This document shows, piece by piece, positions 1-10,820 of a DNA stretch of 64,000 nucleotides (position 1 is its first letter; each line of letters opens with the position of its first letter). Made by a program: the position numbers and the translations under genes. The notes under the pieces were generated by a model. That model saw nothing but the letters and a program-made list of their open reading frames with translations. It was not told the origin of the DNA and made no database searches. Source of the DNA: Melieria omissa (Eukaryota; Arthropoda; Insecta; Diptera; Ulidiidae); assembly GCA_963971225.1 (NCBI GenBank), contig CAXARI010000032.1, forward strand, positions 992,001-1,056,000, read 5' to 3'.

Positions 1-1197
1 TGTGGAACCTAAGTACGCACAATCACTTTAATCAAAATGGCGTCAAAATTAAGCCAGAGTGACCACCTTTCACCAATTTGGTAAATAAAAAAAATATCCC
101 ACCGGCAGCATGATCGAAATTATGGCTGTTAAATCTCGACCCGTTAACGGATTTTAATAATATTATGCCTTATGATTTAGCTAGACTCGTATGCTTTCTA
201 TAATGGGATCAATCATCGTTCTATACCCCAAGGTTCGAAAGCAAATCGATTTGGAACGGTGACTTTGAAAAAATTGCTACTTGGGTGCAACCACTAAAAT
301 GCTTGTCAACACCAAATGCATAAGTGCATATTAATAATTGACCCCTTAAAATTTAGCCAGAGTCTTATGCTTTCTATATTGGTCCCTAACTTTTCATTAT
401 CCCTCAGGAATAATGAGCATATCGATGCGCAAGGATAACATTGAAAAACTGCCTATTACAAAATACACACTCACCACTAAAGTGCTTATAGACTCCAAAC
501 GGTACAGGTTACGTTAATAAAAAACCCCTTAAAATGTAGCTAGAGATTGCAGCTTTATCAAATTAAATCAATAATTTGATTACTGTTCGGCAATCATGAA
601 CAGATCGATGCGCAAGAGTGACATTAAATGGCTGCCTACTGCAAAATCGATAAAATGCTTGTAAAATATGATGATTCTAGGTTTATAGAAAAACTAATAA
701 CCTTAAAACCTAGCTGGAGTTTTGAGCTTTCATAAATGGGGTCAATCTTCTCGCTATCTCAGATAATGCAGGAGAATTTCGTTGTGGAAAAGTGATATCG
801 ACCACATGATACATCTATATCAGGAGTGCCCAAAATCTTCTTATGGAAAAGCACAAACCAATACATGTAAAGTTGACCAAAAAAATGCAAACAAATTATT
901 TAATTAATTGAATTAGTTGAAAGCACATTGTGCATTTCGCTTGACCCTTAAAATTATAAGTGAAAAAAATATAATGTTCCCATTTGTCATTGCCGAAAGG
1001 CCAACCAATCGCCAACACAAAACAGCATACACACAAAAACTACAACAACAAAAGCATCTAATTTTTTTTCATACATACAAATTCTTGAGGCAACAAAACA
1101 AAAATCCGCGCAGCCCCCACACGTGTTGCTTCGTTGCTATCACAACAACGACTGATTGAAAGAATGCACCTCTGCTCTATATAATCAATCAAATGCT

Positions 1198-2207
1198 TGT
1201 GGAACCTAAGTACGTCTAATCACTTTAATCAAAATGGCGTCAAAATTAAGCCAGAGTGACCACCTTTCACCAATTTGGTAAATAAAAAAAATATCCCACC
1301 GGCAGCATGATCGAAATTATGGCTGTTAAATCTCGACCCGTTAACGGATTTTAATAATATTATGCCTTATGATTTAGCTAGACTCGTATGCTTTCTATAA
1401 TGGTATTAATCATCCTTCTATACCCCAAGGTTCGAAAGCAAATCGATTTGGAACGGTGACTTTGAAAAAATTGCTACTTGGGTGCAACCACTAAAATGCT
1501 TGTCAACACCAAATGCATAAGTGCATATTAATAATTGACCCCTTAAAATTTAGCCAGAGTCTTATGCTTTCTATATTGGTCCCTAACTTTTCATTATCCT
1601 TCAGGAATAATGAGCATATCGATGCGCAAGGATAACATTGAAAAACTGCCTATTACAAAATACACACTCACCACTAAAGTGCTTATAGATTCCAAACGGT
1701 ATGGGTTATGTTAATAAAAAACCCCTTAAAATGTAGCTAGAGAATGCAGCTTTATCAAATTATATCAATAATTTAATTACTATTCGGCAATCATGAACAG
1801 ATCGATGCGCAAGGGTGACGTTAAATGGTAATGCAGGAGAATTTCGTTGTGGAAAAGTGATATCGACCACATGATACATCTATATCAGGGGTGCCCAAAA
1901 TATTCTTATGGAAAAGCAAAAACCAATACATGTAAAGTTGCCCAAAAAATGCAAACAAATTATTTAATTAATTGAATTAGTTGAAAGCACATTGTGCATT
2001 TCGCTTGACCCTTAAAATTATAAGTGAAAAAAATATAATGTTCCCATTTGTCATTGCCGAAAGGCCAACCAATCGCCAAAACAAAAACTACAACAACAAA
2101 AGCATCTAATTTTTTTTCATACATAGAATTTCTTGAGGCAACAAAACAAAAATCCGCGCAGCCCCCACACGTGTTGCTTCGTTGCTGTATATAACCAATT
2201 AAATGCT
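1198..2207 (+). repeat. Deleted unit 2 (1,010 bp)
   Basis: About 134 bp spanning the MC/MD junction are missing at about 1829. A further ~37 bp between the E-box region and the TATA box are missing at about 2187, leaving GTTGCTGTATATAACC. Unit 5 (4233-5242) has exactly the same two deletions because it is a copy of this one. Confidence 0.85.
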
Positions 2208-3035
2208 TGTGGAACCTAAGTACGCACAATCACTTTAATCAAAATGGCGTCAAAATTAAGCCAGAGTGACCACCTTTCACCAATTTGGTAAATAAAAAAA
2301 ATATCCCACCGGCAGCATGATCGAAATTATGGCTGTTAAATCTCGACCCGTTAACGGATTTTAATAATATTATGCCTTATTATTTAGCTAGACTCGTATG
2401 CTTTCTATAATGGTATCAATCATCCTTCTATACCCCAAGGTTCGAAAGCAAATCGATTTGGAACGGTGACTTTGAAAAAATTGCTACTTGGGTGCAACCA
2501 CTAAAATGCTTGTCAACACCAAATGCATAAGTGCATATTAATAATTGACCCCTTAAAATTTAGCCAGAGTCTTATGCTTTCTATATTGGTCCCTACCTTT
2601 TCATTATCCTTCAGGAATAATGAGCATATCGATGCGCAAGGATAACATTGAAAAACTGCCTATTACAAAATACACACTCACCACTAAAGTGCTTATAGAT
2701 TCCAAACGGTATGGGTTACGTTAATAAAAAACCCCTTAAAATGTAGCTAGAGATCGCAGCTTTATCAAATTAAATCAATAATTTGATTACTATTCCGACC
2801 CTTAAAATTATAAGTGAAAAAAATATAATGTTCCCATTTGTCATTGCCGAAAGGCCAACCAATCGCCAAAACAAAAACTACAACAACAAAAGCATCTAAT
2901 TTTTTTTCATACATAGAATTTCTTGAGGCAACAAAACAAAAATCCGCGCAGCCCCCACACGTGTTGCTTCGTTGCTGTCACAACTACTACTGATTGAAAG
3001 AATGCACCACTGATCTATATAACCAATCAAATGCT
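2208..3035 (+). repeat. Deleted unit 3 (828 bp)
   Basis: The shortest unit. A deletion of about 353 bp joins TTACTATTCC directly to GACCCTTAAAAT at 2796/2797, removing the end of MC, all of MD and the first part of the non-monomeric segment. The corresponding unit in the duplicated block (unit 6, from 5243) is full length, so this deletion post-dates the block duplication. Confidence 0.85.
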
Positions 3036-5831
3036 TGTGGAACCTAAGTACGCACAATCACTTTAATCAAAATGGCGTCAAAATTAAGCCAGAGTGACCA
3101 CCTTTCACCAATTTGGTAAATAAAAAAAATATCCCACCGGCAGCATGATCGAAATTATGGCTGTTAAATCTCGACCCGTTAACGGATTTTAATAATATTA
3201 TGCCTTATGATTTAGCTAGACTCGTATGCTTTCTATAATGGGATCAATCATCGTTCTATACCCCAAGGTTCGAAAGCAAATCGATTTGGAACGGTGACTT
3301 TGAAAAAATTGCTACTTGGGTGCAACCACTAAAATGCTTGTCAACACCAAATGCATAAGTGCATATTAATAATTGACCCCTTAAAATTTAGCCAGAGTCT
3401 TATGCTTTCTATATTGGTCCCTAACTTTTCATTATCCCTCAGGAATAATGAGCATATCGATGCGCAAGGATAACATTGAAAAACTGCCTATTACAAAATA
3501 CACACTCACCACTAAAGTGCTTATAGACTCCAAACGGTACAGGTTACGTTAATAAAAAACCCCTTAAAATGTAGCTAGAGATTGCAGCTTTATCAAATTA
3601 AATCAATAATTTGATTACTGTTCGGCAATCATGAACAGATCGATGCGCAAGAGTGACATTAAATGGCTGCCTACTGCAAAATCGATAAAATGCTTGTAAA
3701 ATATGATGATTCTAGGTTTATAGAAAAACTAATAACCTTAAAACCTAGCTGGAGTTTTGAGCTTTCATAAATGGGGTCAATCTTCTCGCTATCTCAGATA
3801 ATGCAGGAGAATTTCGTTGTGGAAAAGTGATATCGACCACATGATACATCTATATCAGGAGTGCCCAAAATCTTCTTATGGAAAAGCACAAACCAATACA
3901 TGTAAAGTTGACCAAAAAAATGCAAACAAATTATTTAATTAATTGAATTAGTTGAAAGCACATTGTGCATTTCGCTTGACCCTTAAAATTATAAGTGAAA
4001 AAAATATAATGTTCCCATTTGTCATTGCCGAAAGGCCAACCAATCGCCAACACAAAACAGCATACACACAAAAACTACAACAACAAAAGCATCTAATTTT
4101 TTTTCATACATACAAATTCTTGAGGCAACAAAACAAAAATCCGCGCAGCCCCCACACGTGTTGCTTCGTTGCTATCACAACAACGACTGATTGAAAGAAT
4201 GCACCTCTGCTCTATATAATCAATCAAATGCTTGTGGAACCTAAGTACGTCTAATCACTTTAATCAAAATGGCGTCAAAATTAAGCCAGAGTGACCACCT
4301 TTCACCAATTTGGTAAATAAAAAAAATATCCCACCGGCAGCATGATCGAAATTATGGCTGTTAAATCTCGACCCGTTAACGGATTTTAATAATATTATGC
4401 CTTATGATTTAGCTAGACTCGTATGCTTTCTATAATGGTATTAATCATCCTTCTATACCCCAAGGTTCGAAAGCAAATCGATTTGGAACGGTGACTTTGA
4501 AAAAATTGCTACTTGGGTGCAACCACTAAAATGCTTGTCAACACCAAATGCATAAGTGCATATTAATAATTGACCCCTTAAAATTTAGCCAGAGTCTTAT
4601 GCTTTCTATATTGGTCCCTAACTTTTCATTATCCTTCAGGAATAATGAGCATATCGATGCGCAAGGATAACATTGAAAAACTGCCTATTACAAAATACAC
4701 ACTCACCACTAAAGTGCTTATAGATTCCAAACGGTATGGGTTATGTTAATAAAAAACCCCTTAAAATGTAGCTAGAGAATGCAGCTTTATCAAATTATAT
4801 CAATAATTTAATTACTATTCGGCAATCATGAACAGATCGATGCGCAAGGGTGACGTTAAATGGTAATGCAGGAGAATTTCGTTGTGGAAAAGTGATATCG
4901 ACCACATGATACATCTATATCAGGGGTGCCCAAAATATTCTTATGGAAAAGCAAAAACCAATACATGTAAAGTTGCCCAAAAAATGCAAACAAATTATTT
5001 AATTAATTGAATTAGTTGAAAGCACATTGTGCATTTCGCTTGACCCTTAAAATTATAAGTGAAAAAAATATAATGTTCCCATTTGTCATTGCCGAAAGGC
5101 CAACCAATCGCCAAAACAAAAACTACAACAACAAAAGCATCTAATTTTTTTTCATACATAGAATTTCTTGAGGCAACAAAACAAAAATCCGCGCAGCCCC
5201 CACACGTGTTGCTTCGTTGCTGTATATAACCAATTAAATGCTTGTGGAACCTAAGTACGCACAATCACTTTAATCAAAATGGCGTCAAAATTAAGCCAGA
5301 GTGACCACCTTTCACCAATTTGGTAAATAAAAAAAATATCCCACCGGCAGCATGATCGAAATTATGGCTGTTAAATCTCGACCCGTTAACGGATTTTAAT
5401 AATATTATGCCTTATTATTTAGCTAGACTCGTATGCTTTCTATAATGGTATCAATCATCCTTCTATACCCCAAGGTTCGAAAGCAAATCGATTTGGAACG
5501 GTGACTTTGAAAAAATTGCTACTTGGGTGCAACCACTAAAATGCTTGTCAACACCAAATGCATAAGTGCATATTAATAATTGACCCCTTAAAATTTAGCC
5601 AGAGTCTTATGCTTTCTATATTGGTCCCTACCTTTTCATTATCCTTCAGGAATAATGAGCATATCGATGCGCAAGGATAACATTGAAAAACTGGCTATTA
5701 CAAAATACACACTCACCACTAAAGTGCTTATAGATTCCAAACGGTATGGGTTACGTTAATAAAAAACCCCTTAAAATGTAGCTAGAGATCGCAGCTTTAT
5801 CAAATTAAATCAATAATTTGATTACTATTCC
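3036..5831 (+). repeat. Second copy of the left block duplication (spacing 3,035 bp)
   Basis: Matches 1-2796 almost base for base, including both deletions of the second unit. One difference seen is CTGGCTATTA near 5693 against CTGCCTATTA near 2658. The block may start left of the window, so its full size is unknown. Confidence 0.85.
4233..5242 (+). repeat. Deleted unit 5 (1,010 bp), copy of unit 2
   Basis: Carries the same two deletion junctions as unit 2, shifted by exactly 3,035 bp, and has no other obvious change. It is part of the left block duplication. Confidence 0.85.
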
Positions 5832-6440
5832 GCAATCATGAACAGATCGATGCGCAAAAGTGACATTAAATGGCTGCCTACTGCAAAATCGATAAAATGC
5901 TTGTAAAATATGATGATTCTAGGTTTATAGAAAAAATAATAACCTTAAAACCTAGCTGGAGTTTTGAGCTTTCATAAATGGGGTCAATCTTCTCGCTATC
6001 TCAGATAATGCAGAAGCATTTCGTTGTGGAAAAGTGATATCGACCACATGATACATCTATATCAGGGGTGCCCAAAATCTTCTTATGGAAAAGCAAAAAC
6101 CAATACATGTAAAGTTGCCCAAAAAAAATGCAAACAAATTATTTAATTAATTGAATTAGTTGAAAGCACATTGTGCATTTCGCTTGACCCTTAAAATTAT
6201 AAGTGAAAAAAATATAATGTTCCCATTTGTCATTGCCGAAAGGCCAACCAATCGCCAACACAAAAAAGCATACACACAAAAACTACAACAACAAAAGCAT
6301 CTAATTTTTTTTCATACATACAATTTCTTGAGGCAACAAAACAAAAATCAGCGCAGCCCCCACACGTGTTGCTTCGTTGCTGTCACAACAACGACTGATT
6401 GAAAGAATGCACCTCTGATCTATATAATCAATCAAATGCT

Positions 6441-7600
6441 TGTGGAACCTAAGTACGCACAATCACTTTAATCAAAATGGCGTCAAAATTAAGCCAGAGT
6501 GACCACCTTTCACCAATTTGGTAAATAAAAAAAATATCCCACCGGCAGCATGATCGAAATTATGGCTGTTAAATCTCGACCCGTTAACGGATTTTAATAA
6601 TATTATGCCTTAGCTAGACTCGTTTCTATAATGGTATCAATCATCCTTCTATACCCCAAGGTTCGAAAGCAAATCGATTTGGAACGGTGACTTTGAAAAA
6701 ATTGCTACTTGGGTGCAACCACTAAAATGCTTGTCAACACCAAATGCATAAGTGCATATTAATAATTGACCCCTTAAAATTTAGCCAGAGTCTTATGCTT
6801 TCTATATTGGTCCCTACCTTTTCAGTATCCGTCAGGAATAATGAGCATATCGATGCGCAAGGATAACATTGAAAAACTGCCTATTACAAAATACACACTC
6901 ACCACTAAAGTGCTTATAGATTCCAAACGGTATGGGTTACGTTAATAAAAAACCCCTTAAAATGTAGCTAGAGATTGCAGCTTTATCAAATTAAATCAAT
7001 AATTTGATTACTATTAGGCAATCATGAACAGATCGATGCGCAAGAGTGACATTAAATGGCTGCCTACTGCAAAATCGATAAAATGCTTGTAAAATATGAT
7101 GATTCTAGGTTTATAGAAAAAATAATAACCTTAAAACCTAGCTGAGGTTTTGAGCTTTCATAAATGGGATCAATCTTCTCGTTATCTCAGATAATGCAGG
7201 AGAATTTCGTTGTGGAAAAGTGATATCGACCACATGATACATCTATATCAGGGGTGCCCAAAATCTTCTTATGGAAAAGCAAAAACCAATACATGTAAAG
7301 TTGCCCAAAAAAAATGCAAACAAATTATTTAATTAATTGAATTAGTTGAAAGCACAACGCTTGACCCTTAAAATTATAAGTGAAAAAAATATTATGTTCC
7401 CATTTGTCATTGCCGAAAGGCCAACCAATCGCCAAAACAAAAACTACAACAACAAAAGCATCTAATTTTTTTCATACATACAATTTCTTGAGGCAACAAA
7501 ACAAAAATCCGCGCAGCCCCCACACGTGTTGCTTCGTTGCTGTCACAACAACGACTGATTGAAAGAATGCACCTCTGATCTATATAACCAATCAAATGCT
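6441..7600 (+). repeat. Unit 7 with small deletions (1,160 bp)
   Basis: Two short deletions are visible. One is near 6608 (TATGCCTTAGCTAGACTCGTTTC, inside the start of MA); the other is near 7356, where AGCACAACGCTTG lacks about 10 bp present in other units. Confidence 0.7.
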
Positions 7601-9892
7601 TGTGGAACCTAAGTACGCACAATCAGTTTAATCAAAATGGCGTCAAAATTAAGCCAGAGTGACCACCTTTCACCAATTTGGTAAATAAAAAAAATATCCC
7701 ACCGCCAGCATGATCGAAATTATGGCTGTTAAATCTCGACCCGTTAACGGATTTTAATAATATTATGCCTTATTATTTAGCTAGACTCGTATGCTTTCTA
7801 TAATGGTATCAATCATCCTTCTATACCCCAAGGTTCGAAAGCAAATCGATTTGGAACGGTGACTTTGAAAAAATTGCTACTTGGGTGCAGCCACTAAAAT
7901 GCTTGTCAACACCAAATGCATAAGTGCATATTAATAATTGACCCCTTAAAATTTAGCCAGAGTCTTATGCTTTCTATATTGGTCCCTAACTTTTCATTAT
8001 TCTTCAGGAATAATGAGCATATCGATGCGCAAGGATAACATTGAAAAACTGCCTATTACAAAATACACACTCACCACTAAAGTGCTTATAGATTCCAAAC
8101 GGTATGGGTTACGTTAATAAAAAACCCCTTAAAATGTAGCTAGAGATTGCAGCTTTATCAAATTAAATCAATAATTTGATTACTATTAGGCAATCATGAA
8201 CAGATCGATGCGCAAAAGTGACATTAAATGGCTGCCTACTGCAAAATCGATAAAATGCTTGTAAAATATGATGATTCTAGGTTTATAGAAAAAATAATAA
8301 CCTTAAAACCTAGCTGGAGTTTTGAGCTTTCATAAATGGGGTCAATCTTCTCGCTATCTCAAATAATGCAGGAGAATTTCGTTGTGGAAAAGTGATATCG
8401 ACCACATGATACATCTATATCAGGAGTGCCCAAAATCTTCTTATGGAAAAGCAAAAACCAATACATGTAAAGTTGACCAAAAAAATGCAAACAAATTATT
8501 TAATTAATTGAATTAGTTGAAAGCACATTGTGCATTTCGCTTGACCCTTAAAATTATAAGTGAAAAAAATATAATGTTCCCATTTGTCATTGCCGAAAGG
8601 CCAACCAATCGCCAAAACAAAAACTACAACAACAAAAGCATCTAATTTCAAGCATTTTTTTCATACATACAATTTCTTGAGGCAACAAAACAAAAATCCG
8701 CGCAGCCCCTACACGTGTTGCTTCGTTGCTGTCACAACAACGACTGATTGAAAGAATGCACCTCTGATCTATATAACCAATCAAATGCTTGTGGAACCTA
8801 AGTACGCACAATCACTTTAATCAAAATGGCGTCAAAATTAAGCCAGAGTGACCACCTTTCACCAATTTGGTAAATAAAAAAAATATCCCACCGCCAGCAT
8901 GATCGAAATTATGGCTGTTAAATCTCGACCCGTTAACGGATTTTAATAATATTATGCCTTATTATTTAGCTAGACTCGTATGCTTTCTATAATGGTATCA
9001 ATCATCCTTCTATACCCCAAGGTTCGAAAGCAAATCGATTTGGAACGGTGACTTTGAAAAAATTGCTACTTGGGTGCAACCACTAAAATGCTTGTCAACA
9101 CCAAATGCATAAGTGCATATTAATAATTGACCCCTTAAAATTTAGCCAGAGTCTTATGCTTTCTATATTGGTCCCTAACTTTTCATTATCCTTCAGGAAT
9201 AATGAGCATATCGATGCGCAAGGATAACATTGAAAAACTGCCTATTACAAAATACACACCCACCACTAAAGTGCTTATAGATTCCAAACGGTATGGGTTA
9301 CGTTAATAAAAAACCCCTTAAAATGTAGCTAGAGATTGCAGCTTTATCAAATTAAATCAATAATTTGATTACTGTTCCGCAATCATGAACAGATCGATGC
9401 GCAAAAGTGACATTAAATGGCTGCCTACTGCAAAATCGATAAAATGCTTGTAAAATATGATGATTCTAGGTTTATAGAAAAACTATCAACCTTAAAACCT
9501 AGCTGGAGTTTTGAGCTTTCATAAATGGGGTCAATCTTCTCGCTATCTCAAATAATGCAGCAGAATTTCGTTGTGGAAAAGTGATATCGACCACATGATA
9601 CATCTATATTAGGGGTACCCAAAATATTCTTATGGAAAAGCACAAACCAATACATGTAAAGTTGCCCAAAAATATGCAAACAAATTATTTAATTAATTGA
9701 ATTAGTTGAAAGCACATTGTGCATTTCGCTTGACCCTTAAAATTATAAGTGAAAAAAATATAATGTTCCCATTTGTCATTGCCGAAAGGCCAACCAATCG
9801 CCAAAACAAAAACTACAACAACAAAAGCATCTAATTTTTTTTCATACATAGAATTTCTTGAGGAAACAAAACAAAAATCCGCGCAGCCCCCA

Positions 9893-9957
9893 CACGTGTT
9901 GCTTCGTTGCTGTCACAACAACGACTGATTGAAAGAATACACCTCTGATCTATATAA
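9893..9957 (+). promoter_or_regulatory. Repeated promoter-like module: E-box + TATA (representative, before unit 10)
   Basis: A CACGTG E-box at 9893-9898 lies 58 bp before a TATATAA box at 9951-9957. Upstream of both, in CCAACCAATCGCC, is a CCAAT motif. The same module with the same 58-bp spacing precedes almost every unit. Exceptions are units 2 and 5 at their 3' ends, where a ~37-bp deletion brings the E-box closer but keeps TATATAA, and two units with CACGTA instead of CACGTG. The TATA box is kept even in units that lost the DNA just downstream. No good initiator (TCAKTY) is seen about 30 bp after the TATA box, so the start site is undetermined. The promoter role is inferred from motifs only. 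Confidence 0.45.
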
Positions 9958-10006
9958 CCAATCAAATGCTTGTGGAACCTAAGTACGCACAATCACTTTA
10001 ATCAAA

Positions 10007-10054
10007 ATGGCGTCAAAATTAAGCCAGAGTGACCACCTTTCACCAATTTGGTAA
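10007..10054 (+). other. Recurrent 15-codon open frame downstream of the TATA box
   Basis: The ATG sits in CAAAATGG, a good insect Kozak context, about 50 bp after TATATAA. The frame encodes 15 residues starting MASKLSQSDHLSPIW and ends at TAA 10052. The same frame is open in most units: both common variants (CACCAAT and CAATAAT) keep length and frame. However, unit 15 (AAATAAAG) and unit 11 (AAGCTAGAG) have early stops, and units 38 and 43 lose a base. That argues against strong protein constraint. It may be a relic first exon, an upstream ORF in a non-coding RNA, or chance. Confidence 0.25.
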
Positions 10055-10140
10055 ATAAAAAAAATATCCCACCGGCAGCTTGATCGAAATTATGGCTCTT
10101 AAATCTCGACCCGTTAACGGATTTTAATAATATTATGCCT
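10017..10140 (+). repeat. Internal monomer M0 (short, diverged)
   Basis: It begins with an AAATTAAGCCAGAGTG motif that matches the starts of the later monomers, and carries an ATCGA motif at 10083. It is shorter (~124 bp) and more diverged than the others, and contains the A-rich run TAAATAAAAAAAATATCCC. Membership in the monomer family rests on the start motif and the ATCGA motif and is less sure than for the next three. Confidence 0.5.
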
Positions 10141-10377
10141 TATTATTTAGCTAGACTCGTATGCTTTCTATAATGGTATCAATCATCCTTCTATACCCCA
10201 AGGTTCGAAAGCAAATCGATTTGGAACGGTGACTTTGAAAAAATTGCTACTTGGGTGCAACCACTAAAATGCTTGTCAACACCAAATGCATAAGTGCATA
10301 TTAATAGTTGACCCCTTAAAATTTTGCCAGAGTCTTATGCTTTCTATATTGGTCCCTAACTTTTCATTATCCTTCAG
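10051..10377 (+). other. Candidate intron within the repeat unit
   Basis: A donor-like ATTTG|GTAAAT at 10051 interrupts the last codon of the 15-codon frame. An acceptor-like sequence follows 327 bp downstream: branch-like CTAAC (10356-10360), a pyrimidine-rich run and TTCAG ending at 10377. The downstream frame closes after about nine codons. The acceptor AG is kept in the units read, but the branch motif alternates between CTAAC and CTACC among units, so the case is suggestive only. Confidence 0.2.
10141..10311 (+). repeat. Internal monomer MA (~171 bp)
   Basis: It starts TATTATTTAGCTAGACTCGTA, continues with ATGCTTTCTATAATGGT and has ATCGAT at 10215-10220. It ends in CACTAAAATGCTTGTCAACACC, then an AT-rich tail with two TGCATA motifs. 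The same landmarks occur in MB in the same order. The retrotransposon inserted in the tail of this monomer in unit 30. Confidence 0.75.
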
Positions 10378-10494
10378 GAATAATGAGCATATCGATGCGC
10401 AAGGATAACATTGAAAAACTGCCTATTACAAAATACACACTCACCACTAAAGTGCTTATAGATTCCAAACGGTATGGGTTACGTTAATAAAAAA
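10312..10494 (+). repeat. Internal monomer MB (~183 bp)
   Basis: It starts CCCCTTAAAATTTTGCCAG and shares ATGCTTTCTATATTGGT with MA. ATCGATGCGCAAG (10391) and CTGCCTATTACAAAA are shared with MC, and CACTAAAGTGCTTATAG parallels the end of MA. It carries the best splice-acceptor-like sequence of the unit (CTAAC, a pyrimidine run and CAG). Confidence 0.8.
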
Positions 10495-10669
10495 CCCCTT
10501 AAAATGTAGCTAGAGATTGCAGCTTTATCAAATTAAATCAATAATTTGATTACTATTCCGCAATCATGAACAGATCGATGCGCAAGAGTGACATTAAATG
10601 GCTGCCTACTGCAAAATCGATAAAATGCTTGTAAAATATGATGATTCTAGGATTATAGAAAAAATAATA
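10495..10669 (+). repeat. Internal monomer MC (~175 bp)
   Basis: It starts CCCCTTAAAATGTAGCTAGAG. It shares ATCGATGCGCAAG (10574) and CTGCCTACTGCAAAAT with MB, and AAAATGCTTGT near its end with MA. It carries a second ATCGAT at 10616. In units 2, 3 and 5 its 3' half is deleted. Confidence 0.8.
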
Positions 10670-10820
10670 ACCTTAAAACCTAGCTGGAGTTTTGAGCTTT
10701 CATAAATGGGGTCAATCTTCTCGCTATCTCAGATAATGCAGGAGAATTTCGTTGTGGAAAAGTGATATCGACCACATGATACATCTATATCAGGGGTGCC
10801 AAAAATCTTCTTATGGAAAA
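10670..10820 (+). repeat. Internal monomer MD (3'-truncated)
   Basis: It starts ACCTTAAAACCTAGCTGGAG and carries an ATCGA motif at 10767 inside GTGATATCGACC. It then grades into non-monomeric DNA, so its right border is approximate. Confidence 0.65.

Noticed and set aside
917..1159. Recurring open frames of 60-97 codons on both strands of the repeat (80-aa plus-strand and 71-97-aa minus-strand types)
   Set aside because: Those checked begin at TTG. They are low in complexity (Gln/Lys/Phe runs), their frames break in units that differ by the 16-bp indel or small deletions, and they overlap the promoter-like segment. They recur only because the DNA recurs.
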